Of a stretch of DNA of 64,000 nucleotides, positions 29,601 to 40,860 are shown piece by piece. Numbering within the stretch: the first letter of the stretch is position 1; the number at the start of each line of letters is the position of its first letter. The stretch lies in NCBI RefSeq assembly GCF_964204645.1, contig NC_134026.1, positions 2,232,001 through 2,296,000 of the forward strand. Reading direction: 5' to 3'. The notes beneath the pieces were generated by a model. That model had not been told where the DNA came from and did not search any database. It was given only the letters and a program-made list of their open reading frames with translations. This DNA is from Tubulanus polymorphus (lineage: Eukaryota; Nemertea; Palaeonemertea; Tubulaniformes; Tubulanidae). The position numbers and the translations under genes were made by a program.

Positions 29601-32600
29601 CAGAATCTGAACGAATACGACGCCGCCATCAAACTGCATAAAGCGCATTTGAAAACGGCGAAAGATTTACAAGATCAAGCGAGTATGGGGCGGGCGTACG
29701 GCAACATCGGTAACGGTTACAGCGCGTTAGGACAGTACGATCTCGCTGTGAAATATCATAAACAGGAGCTGGCGATCTCGAAAGAAGTGAACGATCGCCA
29801 CTCGGAGGCGTCGACTCACGGAAATCTAGCCGTCGCGTATCAGGCTTTGAACATGCACGAAAAAGCCGTACACCATTACAACGCGCATCTGACGATCGCG
29901 CAAGAACTGAAAGATACGTCGAGCGAAGCGCGAGCGTTGAGCAATCTCGGTAATTATCACAGCGCGCGCGGCGAGTTCGTGCAGGCTATACCGTTTTACG
30001 AGCAATATTTAATACTGTCGCAAGAATTACATAATATGGAAGCCGAGGGGAAGGCGTGTCATAAACTCGGATACGCGCATTATTCGTTGGGGAACTCGCG
30101 AGAAGCGATTCGCTACTACGAGCAAGATCTGGCTCTCGCGAAAGACTTACAAGATAAAGGCAGTCAGGGACGCGCGTACTGTAATCTAGGGTTGGCGTAT
30201 AAAGCTATGGGTTACTACCCGGAGGCGTTGGACGCGCAGAAGAAGTTTCTGAATTTGACCGTTGCGATGAAAAACGTGTCGGGAATATTCCGCGCGCTCG
30301 GAAATATGGGCGATATTTACATAAAAATGGGCGACACGAACGAGGCGATTAATATGTATAAGAAACAGCTGGATCTGGCGAGGCAAGCGAAAGATCGGCA
30401 TTTGGAGGCGACGGCTTGCGGCGCGTTGGGTGCGGCTCATCGTATGACCGGTCAGCACGATATCGCTCTCGGGAAACACAACGAAGAGTTGACGATACGT
30501 CAGGAAATATCCGATATCCGAGGAGAATGTAAAGCGTTGGGTAATTTAGGAAACGTGCACGTCGCTTTGGGCAATTATTCGCACGCGTTCAAGAACTACG
30601 AAGAACAGTTGGCGCGAGCTCGCGATTTACAGGATAGCACGCTGGAATCGCAGGCGTGCGGAAATCTAGGCATCACGAAAATGAACATGGGACATTTCGA
30701 AGACGCGATCGGTTATTTCGAGCAGCAGTTAGCGATGCTCGCGCAGGCGATCAGCCCGAACGTTTTATACGACGAAGGCCGCGCGTTCGGTAATTTGGGA
30801 GATTGCTACGAAGCGTTGGGCGATTACGAGGAGTCCGTCAAGTGTCACGATCAGTTTTTGACGATTTCGCAGAAAGTCAGCAATATTCCCGGTCAAGAAC
30901 GCGCGTATCGCGGCCTCGGTAACGCTCATCGCGCACTCGGAAATTTACAACAGGCGTTAGTTTGTTTCGAGAAACGGCTCGTCGTCGCGCATGAACTGGA
31001 CGATGACGTGGCGAAGGCGTCGGCGTACGGCGAGCTAGGATGCTTGCATAGTTTGCTCGGTAATTACGAACAGGCAATATCGTGTTTGGAACATCAAATG
31101 AACATATCACGCGGTATCGAAGATAAGATAATGGAAGGCGACGCGACTTGCGGTCTCGGCGGCGTTTACCATCAAATGGGAGAATTTGAATCGGCGCTGA
31201 AATATCATCAGCTGGATTTGCAAATTGCTGAACAGAGCAAAAACAGGGCTTGTCAATGTAAGCTACTTGTGTTAATACCACTCGTGTCGGTATCACTCAC
31301 ACGGCTTAGTTATCACTAATTCATATCTATTTCACAAACGTGATATTTAATACTGACGTCGGTTGATTTTTCAGGTCGAGCCTACGGTAATTTAGGGTTG
31401 TCGTACGAATCGTTGGGTGATTTTAAAAACGCAATAATGTATCAGGAACAACACTTGAGTATCGCGGCTCAGATGAATGATCGCGTCGCTAAGACATTAG
31501 CGTACAGTAGCCTAGGTAATTACATTTCACTGATTACTGTGTCTCGTGGTTAATTATTTATCAATTTTCACGATGAGATTATTTCCACCACCTGTTTATT
31601 GCCGACTTCACTTTTTGATGTAAATATCTAACTTCGTTATTCGAGCAAGTTTGAATCGTCGTGGCGACTCTCGATGTGAAAATTTTGAGTTGAAACGTTT
31701 TAGTTACTAAATCAGGATCCTATGACTGAATCAAAGAGCTTCTGTAAAATATGCGATTGAGATTATTCAAATGCATGTAAATGTATGAATTGATTATCAA
31801 TCAACACAGTATGATGTTGTTATCCATTCATCCACAATTTCCACTTTTCCACGTATGTTTGTATCTATAAAGCATAGATTTAGTGTTTGAAGTACGCGTA
31901 CTTTCCGTGCTCTCGTATATCTAGTGTAACCCCTCTTCGGCAGATGTTGTAAATACATCGAGTTGTTTGAACAGGAAAAATATATTTTGTGACAATTGAT
32001 AATTGGTAACGCTACACTTAACTAATTCATCTTCTATCATATGTTCCCATATGCTTATTTCGACTGACATTGGCCCTCTTGACCTAGATGTAATTCAAAA
32101 CTTGATTTTAAAAAAGTCGATTCGTTATGATTAATTGGTCCACATGGATGTGCCTCCCTATTGTGAGACAGCTAAAAGTACCACTAATCCTCTTATATTT
32201 GTGAATATATTTGCTTCAAGAAATGGGATAGTTCTCCATTTTTGGAGCAGTGTCCTCAGTTGGCATATTTCTGAATACCCGTATGTTTGCTAACTCTGAA
32301 ATCACTGATCTGAAATGCTTGAAGTAAAGATTTTGCTTCACATTTTCAACAGTTTTGTTCACACTCGAAGCACTGCATCTGCATATTGTGAATGATATCT
32401 ATTGTCGCAAACATGTCCTTGATTTACACCAGCTTTCTAGAAGTGTCATTCAATAATACGACCATTTATCGACTCGAGTTAAAACTTCCTCTCGATAACC
32501 TGTAAATATTAATGAGAGTAGATATTAGATACTTGTTGCAAGTTTTGCCCTGTAATCGGACAAGGTCATCATTTATATTCCATAGCATTATTGTCTAGTT

Positions 32601-35600
32601 CTGTTATGGTAAAGTACTAAAAGTTTATCGAAGCCCGATTCCTCACGAGCTCGCGGCATTATTTCCGCTTTCAGGACGCGTACATCACGCGATCGGTAAT
32701 TACCAACAAGCCGTACAGTATCTACAACAAGGATTACAAATCGCTGAGCAACTAGGACGCAAAGAGGATGAGGCTAAAATACGTCATCGGCTCGGACTGG
32801 CGTTGTGGGCACATGGTGAACTGAATGAATCTCAACATCAACTTTACAAAGCCACGGAATTGTTTGAAATGATTCGTCGTGAAGCGCAAAGTGGCACCGA
32901 TTATAAACTATCGTTGTTTGACCTTCAAACGGCTTCCTATCAAGCCTTACAGGTAAGCATTACTTATTTTCACCAGAAATTCATGTGGAACATGCTCATG
33001 TAGTTTTTATAAGTAAATACTTAATATCAAGGGTCGAAATATGGAAAATTATCAGCAAGATTCATTGAAATAACGAAGTTGGGATGACGAAACGCTGTTT
33101 TATCAAAATAGAAGCATTTTTGGAAACTATCTGTTACTGTTAGACTGGTCTCAGGTGCTATAATGAAGTTTCGCAACTATTTGAGTTATTAATCGTATTT
33201 TCAGAGAGTATTAGTAGCGCTAGGTCGACACGAAGAAGCGCTTGTAGTTGCGGAACGGGGTCGAACAAGAGCGTTTGTTGATTTGCTGATGGAACGACAG
33301 TCCGGTGATGGAACACCTGTAACTGATATTGATAACAGTCCGATTACTGTCGATCGTATTGTATCGATAGTGACTCGTCAGAAATCAGCGATACTGTACT
33401 ATTCCCTAGCTGCTGGATATCTATACAGCTGGTTTATAACTCCTGACAAAGGTAGGTTAATATTATTATTACTACATTTAGGAATATTGCCATTTTTGGT
33501 GCCATATTCAGTATTAAGTTCAATGCGCACTGCACAGGGAAACACAGGAACACAAAATGAAACATGTTTGATCTCGGAAACATTGTTTCCCAAAACCATG
33601 TTTCTCATTTCTCATAAATGCATACAACCAGGGAAACACTCGGAAACATGTTTCCATCTCCTGTTTCTGTGTTTCCCTGCGTCGTGGGCATTGGGCTTAA
33701 GACCAAGGTATAACTAAATCAACATTCATCGGGACATTTAAACAACACTTGTCTAAGGTTCTTTCATTTGAAACTCCTTACTTTGTTATAAGTAATGTCA
33801 GTACTTTGTTATAAGTAATGTCAGTTCTGCGAGTTCATATGATTTGATTACATTTCAGGTATCACAAAATTTCACGAGTGTAATTTGAGTGAATTAGAAG
33901 TTGCAGGTTCCGATAACTCCGATACTCACAGTATAGGCACTACATCCTTACTAGATCAATATGTCGGGCATATTCGTGAATCGCTGGGTGTCGATCAAAA
34001 CATTACCAGGTACGACTTATGTCTATTTATTAATTGATAAAAGACTCGTTTTTCTGCGATATTTTGCTCAATTTTGAGGGTACATACCTCATTTAGGTCT
34101 AAATATGCCCCAAAAATAGCGGACTTTGAGTGAATATTCGATATTATACCCGTTCCATACTGATTTCAAGGATTGATCCAAGCATGGCAGAAAAACAAGT
34201 CTCATCGCATAAATAAATGGACTATAGCCATTTGAACGAAAGATTAAAATTTCATTCAGTTGCTTCAATATCATTTGAAACCGTTATATTTCTAGGCTCC
34301 CGATTGGTCGACCGTCGACTGTAAGCGAGTCGGACAGCGAATCGGACGAGATGTGGCAGCAGCACATGGAGGAAATCGGCGGCCGATTAAACGCGGAGAA
34401 CGACCGTACCGGTTTCCTGAGGATGGTCAATCGTAATCATCCGTTCAACTCGAGTAGTTATAGTTTAAGCAGTATTGTCAGTTTCAGTAGTAATATCAGC
34501 GGAATGACGAACGGTTCGAAAGGAAGCAACGTACGACGAGTCCGAACGAATAACTCCGGTCGCGCTCCGATCGGAGCATTGTATAAATTACTGATCTCAC
34601 CGATGGAGGACGTTCTGACGGCTTATAAAAACACGTCATCCGGATTCCGCGAATTAGTGCTCGTTCTGCAGGGTGATTTATATCTGGTACCGTTCGCCGT
34701 GTTACGCGGATCGCAGGCCAGTCAGTGTTTATACGAACGTTTCGATCTGATCGCAGCTCCTTCCATACATTCCATACAAACTAGTCAGGCGTCGGTGAAA
34801 CCGTCGAAGATCTATCCGTCATCGACGGGGGCGCTGGTCGTCGGCAACGGGCGTTTACCGGCCAATATCGTCGAACAATATCAGTGGAAGCCGCTGCCCG
34901 GTGCTGAACTAGAGGCCAAACTCGTCGCTGAAATGCAGGGTACGAAAGCGTTGACCGGCGCTCACGCTACGAAAGAAGCCGTCATGCGTCAGATGCCGAA
35001 CACGGAAGTGATTCATTTCGCGACGCATATTACGTGGAAATTATCGGCGATTGTTTTGTCGCCGATTGATCCGAAAAGTATGAAACACGAACCGTTGCAG
35101 TCGGGTCGGTCCGGTCAGCTAGAATCGTTAGATATTAATGATTCGAGTAATTTCGACGGACCGGCGCTTAGCGATTTCCTACTCACCGCCGCCGATATAC
35201 TCAATATAAAGCTACACTCGAAACTGGTTGTTTTGAGTTCCGGTCACACGGTCGATCGCGCCGGACGAATCAATGCAGACGGCGTTATCGGATTAACGCG
35301 CGCTCTACTCGCGGCCGGTACGCAGTGCGTGCTGTTCTCATTGTGGCCCGTGCCAGAACAAGCGTCTCGAGTATTCATGAAGGCTTTCTATACGACTATG
35401 CTACAAGGATGTAAGACGAGCCGTGCTCTCAGCGACGGAATGAAAGCTGTACAGTTAACTAATCAGTATTCTCATCCGTCGAACTGGGCGGGATGGATGG
35501 CTTTAGGAAGCGATGTGAAACTGAACAGTAAGGTCGCTCTGATGGGTCACGCTCTATTTGAGCTCGTACAATCTCCATCCACAAAATGTCGCGAGGCGAT

Positions 35601-38600
35601 GAGAGTCCTGCTTCATCTGGTACGTTCAACACGCAGATCTGAAAATAGCTGTTATTTTATTGATGAAAACCCCACGATTACTTAGAAAAACTAAGAGATG
35701 AATTTTTAACTCTATTGCCATTAGCTATTTTATGAATTTTTTCTCTGCCAAAACCAGTTTTGAAAATTGTTCATAGCAATAGAATCGATACGTTAATCCT
35801 CTCTGAGTTTTTCTTAAAAATTGTGTTTTTCTTCAATTAGATAACAGACAGGCACTTCTCTAACGAGACCAACTATTCGAGTTTGTATAGATTCAGCGTT
35901 AGAAATTAATTTCAATTTCATCATCACATTTTTTCGCAGATTGAAAAGTCACTTCAGAGAATTCAACGCGGTCAACGCAACGCGATGTACACAACACAGC
36001 AGAGTATCGAGAATAAAGTAGGAAATATTCCCGGTTGGAAAGATTTATTGATGTCGGTCGGATTCAGATTCGAACCGTCTGCTAATAATCTTCCACCCGC
36101 CGTGTTCTTCCCTCAAACCGATCCCGGGGATCGTTTATCGCAGTGCAGCGCCAGTCTACAAGCTCTCCTCGGTAAATAGCTCTCCGGTTAAACTACTCGA
36201 CTGTTCAGCTAGTTGTATGTAGCCGTCACTATTCTGAAATGTTATATATGTTATTTGTATGTTATGTTTTTCAGGTTTATCGCAGACAACGATAGCAGCT
36301 ATATCTAAACTGTTACCACATCACGAAGCTGGTGAACCTATCATTACTTTGGTAAGCATAGTTTGATTGTCTTGATGTTGATTTCTGATTATTCAATAAA
36401 GCGTTTATTCACACAGATAACATGACGAATGTTTCAGTTACGGGATATCAACGCACGGTTCTTGAAAGATGCCAATTTAGAGGTGACAGTTGGAGTGAAG
36501 TTGTGGCGCGTGCAAGGTTGCCATGAATTTCTTGCATCTCTAGGATTCGATTTAGTCGGTGTTGGACACAATGAAGTGACGTTAAGATTAGGCAAACAAG
36601 CAAATAGACGACTTCTCCAGTTTGCTCTCACAGCTCTTGTTGCTCTGTTTGGTAAGTTTAAAAAAGATAATTTCAAATTTACAATTGTTTATGTCAGTAC
36701 CAAAACCTAGCGCCATAGTGCCCTTCAAGTATATAAGTTATTCAACAGTTGTCCATAGAAATCCTATGTAATGTCTGGTTATAGTCAGTGGAGGGGGCGT
36801 TTGAGTAAGATTTGTTGTTATTGAGAAGGAAGGTGGTATTGTCACACCTACAAATTGAGGATTATGTTATAGACCGGTTAACTCATTCATGGTTTAGTCT
36901 GATGGACAAAGCATCGTATTTTTACAGACACTCAAGATGCTCCGAGGATATTATTAGAAAGTGCTTCCAGTATGGAAAGTCTTGCCTCTTCACACAGCGG
37001 TTCAGCGACGTCGACTTCTAATTTCTCAAATGGCAGTTCCGGAACTCCTCTATCACCGAACAGTGATAAAAAACGTTCGATATTCAATCCTGCTGAAGTT
37101 GAAAAGATGAAATCTGCCAGATCGAGAGCGGAAAATGTAAGTTTATTTATTCCTATCAAATCGATTTCAGGATCAAAATGATGTTTTCAAAATGTATTTT
37201 ATTCCATTCATTTTCTTGAATTAAAGACTTTGCAATCGAGAAAATCTCAAAAACCGAAATCGTCGATACGCAACGTCTCTTTACACCTGGATCATTTGAG
37301 CGAAATAAAGAAGAAATACGGTTCCGATAGCAGCAGTCCGTGCTACGACTCGCAGGAAGGTTACAGCGATTCACAGGACGAACAACGACCGCAGGTTCTC
37401 GCTATCGAACTACACGAGGACGGAGACGACGAGACGAGTTCGCTGTCGTCGCACACGCAGCAGGACGACGTAACCGCGACATCGCGACAACGTACTCCAA
37501 ACCGAACGTACTATCAGAACCAGCAGAACAGTAACAATTACAGCACGTCGTCGCAGAGTGAAGGCGAGGATATACCGGATAGTAGATCACCGGTGTTACA
37601 TCGTCAGTCGTATTTCCGTAGTTCGAACGCGTCCGGCAGCAGCACTCTAACGCTAAAGAGTACAAGCAGTACGCTGACGGCGAAGAGCGTAAACAGCGCG
37701 ATGCGACGGTCGCACGGTCGCAGTTCGACCGTATCGAATAAAAGTAACGATCGTTTGAATCGCGCCGTCAGCCGCGAGTCGTTGCAGTCGCGTACGTCGT
37801 CGACGTTGGGTAAATCGCCGAATAGATCGACGGAATCTTTAGATTTATCGACGAACGACTCGTCGACGGCAGACGGCGTTTTAATAACCGACGAGGTCGA
37901 TCCGACGGAAATCGCGAATCGAGTGCTACAGGAAACCGTGCAGGAACGATTCGCTTTAGAACACATGCAACGTTTGAGTATACAAAAACAAGCGATCAGC
38001 GCGCATAAAATCAGAAGTGGAATAGATTCAGACGTGGTTGATAAAGAATCGAACGTTAATCCGGAAAAACACGTTTCTCCGGTTCCGCGTACGTCAATTT
38101 CATCGACGGACGCTACTCCAACAGGACCGATTATCATGTACGATTTGAACGAACGAGATTCGGAATATTTGACGTCGGAAAACGAAGCGGCGCCGCCCGC
38201 GATGAAAACCGTCACGTTCTCGTCGCCGGTGCATCAGACTTCGACTTTCGTTCATTCTCCGTACGATTCGAGCTGTGACGCCGAAATTCAGAAACATCTC
38301 CACGAAGGTTCGGATAGTTCGTCGAGCAGTCGCGCGCCGCAAACTCTGCCGAAACCGAATCTCAGTATCAGCATAACCGCAAATCGTAAGATCTGTTACA
38401 AAAAACACGGCAGCGAAAATGAGAATTCCGATCAAGACAAAGAAAAACCGGACGCGAAAACGGAAAAACCGGTTTACGCTCAGAGCAGTAAAAACGTCAG
38501 TTTAAACGCGTCGATCAGTAGCATTTTTCCAGTCGCGAAACCCAAATCTCAAGTTCGACCGCCGATAAAAGGAAGTATAGGTCTTCGACCGAATGAAAGC

Positions 38601-39128
38601 CGTCCGAGCGCGTTCAAATCTCTGAAACCGAAACTGTCGGATAGCGATGGGAATAGCAGTCCGAAAGATCAGCAAACAAAGCGGGTTTTACCGGAGGGCG
38701 GTAGTGACGGAACCGATACGAGAACGGATACATCGACTGATGGCAGTAATAAACGCGATAGTTTAAACAGTTCGTTTCAATTACCGTCGAACTACGACTC
38801 GGCGAGTTCTTTATCAGACGACCCAACGACATCGAGACGATCATCGAGCAAACAGAATAAACTCGTTTCTGCCGCGTATTTGAACCGATACGTAAGCCGT
38901 GCGCCGGGTTTTAATGTCAACAGACAATCCGATTCGAAGTCCGCCGTGCAAAGACTTCAAAATGGCCCATTGACAAAAACGTTAGCAGCGGCCGAACAAT
39001 TCGATGAGGAAATGTCACCGACGGTGACAAATCATCCACCACCAGGTGGGGTTAGGGTACTTTATGGCGATGGCCATCATAACATTCCAAACGATGATAA
39101 GAAAATACTCTATGCATCTAAATGTTGA
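19605..39128 (+). CDS. TTC28: Tetratricopeptide repeat protein 28 (TPR array plus CHAT domain)
   Basis: Large scaffold protein; the vertebrate form has been linked to the mitotic midzone and midbody. Coding exons: 19605-19871 (ATG at 19614), 27351-27498, 27908-28180, 28948-31257, 31375-31515, 32675-32952, 33205-33451, 33859-34009, 34296-35619, 35940-36171, 36275-36351, 36438-36651, 36928-37136, 37227-39128. Phases close throughout, giving about 2,587 residues (human about 2,480). Domains: N-terminal TPRs (NRSAAYVKVAKYQRAL), then an array of more than twenty 40-residue TPRs (ARAYSNLGSAHHYKRNFDKA type), a linker, a CHAT domain (about residues 1370-1700), a conserved C-terminal block (GCHEFLASLGFDLVGVG), and a Ser-rich tail ending in SKC as in vertebrates. 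In the CHAT domain the His motif survives (HFATH, about 1509-1513), but the usual LSxC cysteine position reads LSSG. The reading frame is open upstream of the ATG into 19605, so a further 5' exon is possible. AATAAA at 39922. Confidence 0.95.
20240..20420 (+). pseudogene. Broken LINE reverse-transcriptase C-terminal fragment
   Basis: The translated stretch ends ECSHCGKQESIHEFIFN and is then interrupted by TAG at the position where a fourth zinc-binding cysteine would be expected. The CxxC...H pattern followed by residues like RRYKSLSDADFY is typical of the C-terminus of non-LTR retrotransposon polyproteins. It is short and interrupted, so inactive. It differs from the fragment at 21010-21841 and so represents another element or copy. 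Confidence 0.45.
21010..21841 (+). mobile_element. 5'-truncated non-LTR retrotransposon (LINE) 3' end
   Basis: An open frame from about 21012 to the stop at 21611 encodes roughly 200 residues resembling the extreme C-terminus of LINE reverse transcriptases: a helical Lys/Arg-rich part, then NRADRVCPTCLVDESQFLFDC. The expected zinc-type CxxC...H...C has Gln in place of His. About 160 bp of 3' UTR follow, then twelve perfect TAATCG units, the kind of simple-repeat tail some LINE clades carry in place of poly(A). No RT catalytic core is present, so it is a 5'-truncated insertion in TTC28 intron 1. The exact clade cannot be assigned from this much sequence. Confidence 0.6.
21770..21841 (+). repeat. 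(TAATCG)12 hexanucleotide tract
   Basis: Twelve exact copies of TAATCG, 72 bp, directly at the 3' end of the LINE fragment. Likely the element's own 3' tail, possibly expanded as a microsatellite. Confidence 0.95.
21946..22029 (+). repeat. 12-bp tandem repeat, unit C(C/A)(T/C)CTGTCTGAT
   Basis: Six full units at 21946-22017 plus a degenerate seventh ending at 22029. Units differ mainly at positions 2-3. Located 105 bp after the (TAATCG)n tract. Confidence 0.9.
25088..25113. repeat. (TA)n microsatellite
   Basis: Uninterrupted TA dinucleotides in TTC28 intron 1. Confidence 0.95.
25661..25695. repeat. Perfect 35-bp palindrome (17-bp arms, 1-bp centre)
   Basis: CTTGGAGTAATCATTTG, a single T, then the exact reverse complement. 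A close relative occurs at 58591-58626 in a DDO intron, so this is a dispersed hairpin element rather than chance. Confidence 0.85.
26590..26621. repeat. (TA)n microsatellite
   Basis: About 32 bp of uninterrupted TA in TTC28 intron 1. Confidence 0.95.
27186..27196 (+). repeat. G11 homopolymer with nearby G-rich run
   Basis: Eleven G residues, with a second GAGGGGGG run about 10 bp later, roughly 150 bp upstream of TTC28 exon 2. This may be G-quadruplex-prone or a sequencing-difficult spot. Confidence 0.8.
33514..33701. repeat. MITE-like inverted-repeat element in TTC28 intron 7
   Basis: The left end reads TTAAGTTCAATGCGCACTGC and then CAGGGAAACACAGGAAC. The right end, read as reverse complement, gives TTAAGCCCAATGCCCACGAC and then GCAGGGAAACACAGAAAC. 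The roughly 40-bp arms flank a short GAAACATGTTT-rich centre. It encodes nothing. Confidence 0.65.
33780..33825 (+). repeat. Exact 23-bp tandem duplication
   Basis: Two identical adjacent copies of a 23-bp unit starting ACTTTGTTATAAG, about 35 bp upstream of TTC28 exon 8. Probably a recent slippage or duplication event. Confidence 0.95.
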
Positions 39129-39860
39129 TATATTTATACATGTATTGAATTTATTCATTATATCAACATATGAAGAGGTACTTTGTATTGTATTATTCTT
39201 AAGTTGCCAAAATGTCTTTTCAAAGAGACTTAAATATGAATAGGAGCATCAGAATGTAGTGTATCCTATAAAGGACTTGCAATTACTGACCGTCCAATCT
39301 AATGTATATTATTTGACAGTTTACCATACCTATGAATTGCAAATTCTGTCCAGACAACTTTAGTCGACAACAAAACTTATTATTTCTATTGAAAATATTT
39401 ATACTATTTTTCTCGTCCAAAGCTGAGTAACAGTTCGTAGCTAACTGTTTATGAAATCTCGACTTTTACATTTCATTCCAAAATCTTTGCAAACATTTGT
39501 CGATGCAAATATCTGTGATACGTTTTCTCAAGTTATAGGTAGATTAGGGTAAATCTGATAATCATTTCAACACTTTCAGTTTAAAGCTATATTTAATCAT
39601 ATGAAAGGTACATTTTACTCAAGTAATGGCTTTAGCTTATGTAGTAAATCATGTCATAATCTCGTGATATCTCCCGAGTGCCGAATCTCTGTTGTTTGAG
39701 ATATCATGAATACGAAATTTCTGTCCAGTTAGTGTCTGTTGATGTTATTTATAGATGATGATTCTGTGGATATTTATTATTGTTTTATAAGATACGTAAA
39801 TGCTTTTTGTACAGTTTGTATATATTGCATTTATTAGAATCTGATATTCCAGTGTACATG

Positions 39861-39902
39861 TATATAAATATATATATATATATATATACCGGTATATATA
39901 TT
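39861..39902. repeat. (TA)n microsatellite interrupted by CCGG
   Basis: TA dinucleotides broken by one ACCGGT, giving a locally palindromic tract in the TTC28 3' UTR region. Confidence 0.9.
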
Positions 39903-40224
39903 ACATCATTAGAGGGATGAGAATAAATTTGTCTATATACAACTTTAACTTTACTTTGATGTTGATTAATCAGTATCTTGTAAGACTCTGTGTTTGGTGA
40001 TTGAAATTATATGACAATAAGTCCTGAATATGGCCATCTTCACTAGGCAGGGAATAGAACCTGGTGGCATAGTGCAACAGGCCACCGCATGAAACCCTGC
40101 CGAATTCATTAGCTAAATGAAATGTGTAGATTGTGTGTTGTATACTCACTATGGCAAATTCATGGATAGCTAGAATAAAACGTGATGTCCTATAGCTTAT
40201 TGACGGCGCCAAGTGGAAAAAGTA

Positions 40225-40318
40225 CTTGAGCACGCTGGCTTGTCAGGTAGGGTTTAGTGCCATTGCAGTCACCACATGCCTTACAGGGCACTAGGTTTGA
40301 ACCCATGCCGAGGGACGA
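40225..40318 (+). repeat. tRNA-derived SINE-like segment
   Basis: GAGCACGCTGGCTTGTCAGGTAGG-type 5' region (A-box-like) followed by a B-box-like GGTTTGAACCC. Spacing is slightly longer than in a tRNA and the stems do not fold well, so a SINE head or tRNA relic is more likely than a working tRNA. Confidence 0.4.
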
Positions 40319-40860
40319 GTGGATGTTGTAGCTATCAAGGCTGATGCTAGGTTTATGAGGTCAAAAATTTCAAAATCCCAATTTCTTTTAATATTTCAGA
40401 TTTTCATTGACTGCGTCTTGTCCAAACAGTGGAAAACGAATAAATGTATGCGTTCATGAACAATAGAACATTCCTTCAGTCAAGAAAACTATGAACGAAC
40501 AAAGGAAAGAATTTTAAGAAATAATCACTGAAGTTTTATTGCACCCCAAAATTTCAAAATATATTTATAAATTACACACAAGTGCATACCGATATATACA
40601 TAAATATACATATATTAACATGTAACCTGAATGATATCCTATTTATATCCAAGAGGATTTCATCAAAACTTAAAACATCTATAAAATCACTGAGACCGAA
40701 TTTCGTGCTGCGATTATTCATTTTAAATAATTATCACCCTGTTTTAATCACATTCTAAACACTGAATAATTCAACATCATTTAAAAGATCAGAAAAATAC
40801 TGGATACAACTTCTTTCAACAGGACGAAACGTGCTGCCTTTAATCATAGTCAACCTAAAA

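Larger units (their letters stand above)
39129..40860. other. Spacer between convergent TTC28 and NUDT6
   Basis: Holds the TTC28 3' UTR (AATAAA at 39922), a (TA)n tract at 39861-39902, and tRNA-like repeat pieces near 40225-40318. It also contains the NUDT6 3' UTR. No additional gene recognised. Confidence 0.6.

Noticed and set aside
37604-38215. Long minus-strand open frame (about 200 codons) in TTC28 last exon
   Set aside because: The plus frame is continuous for over 600 codons with family-conserved ends; the antisense frame is a by-product of Ser/Thr-rich, CpG-rich codons.
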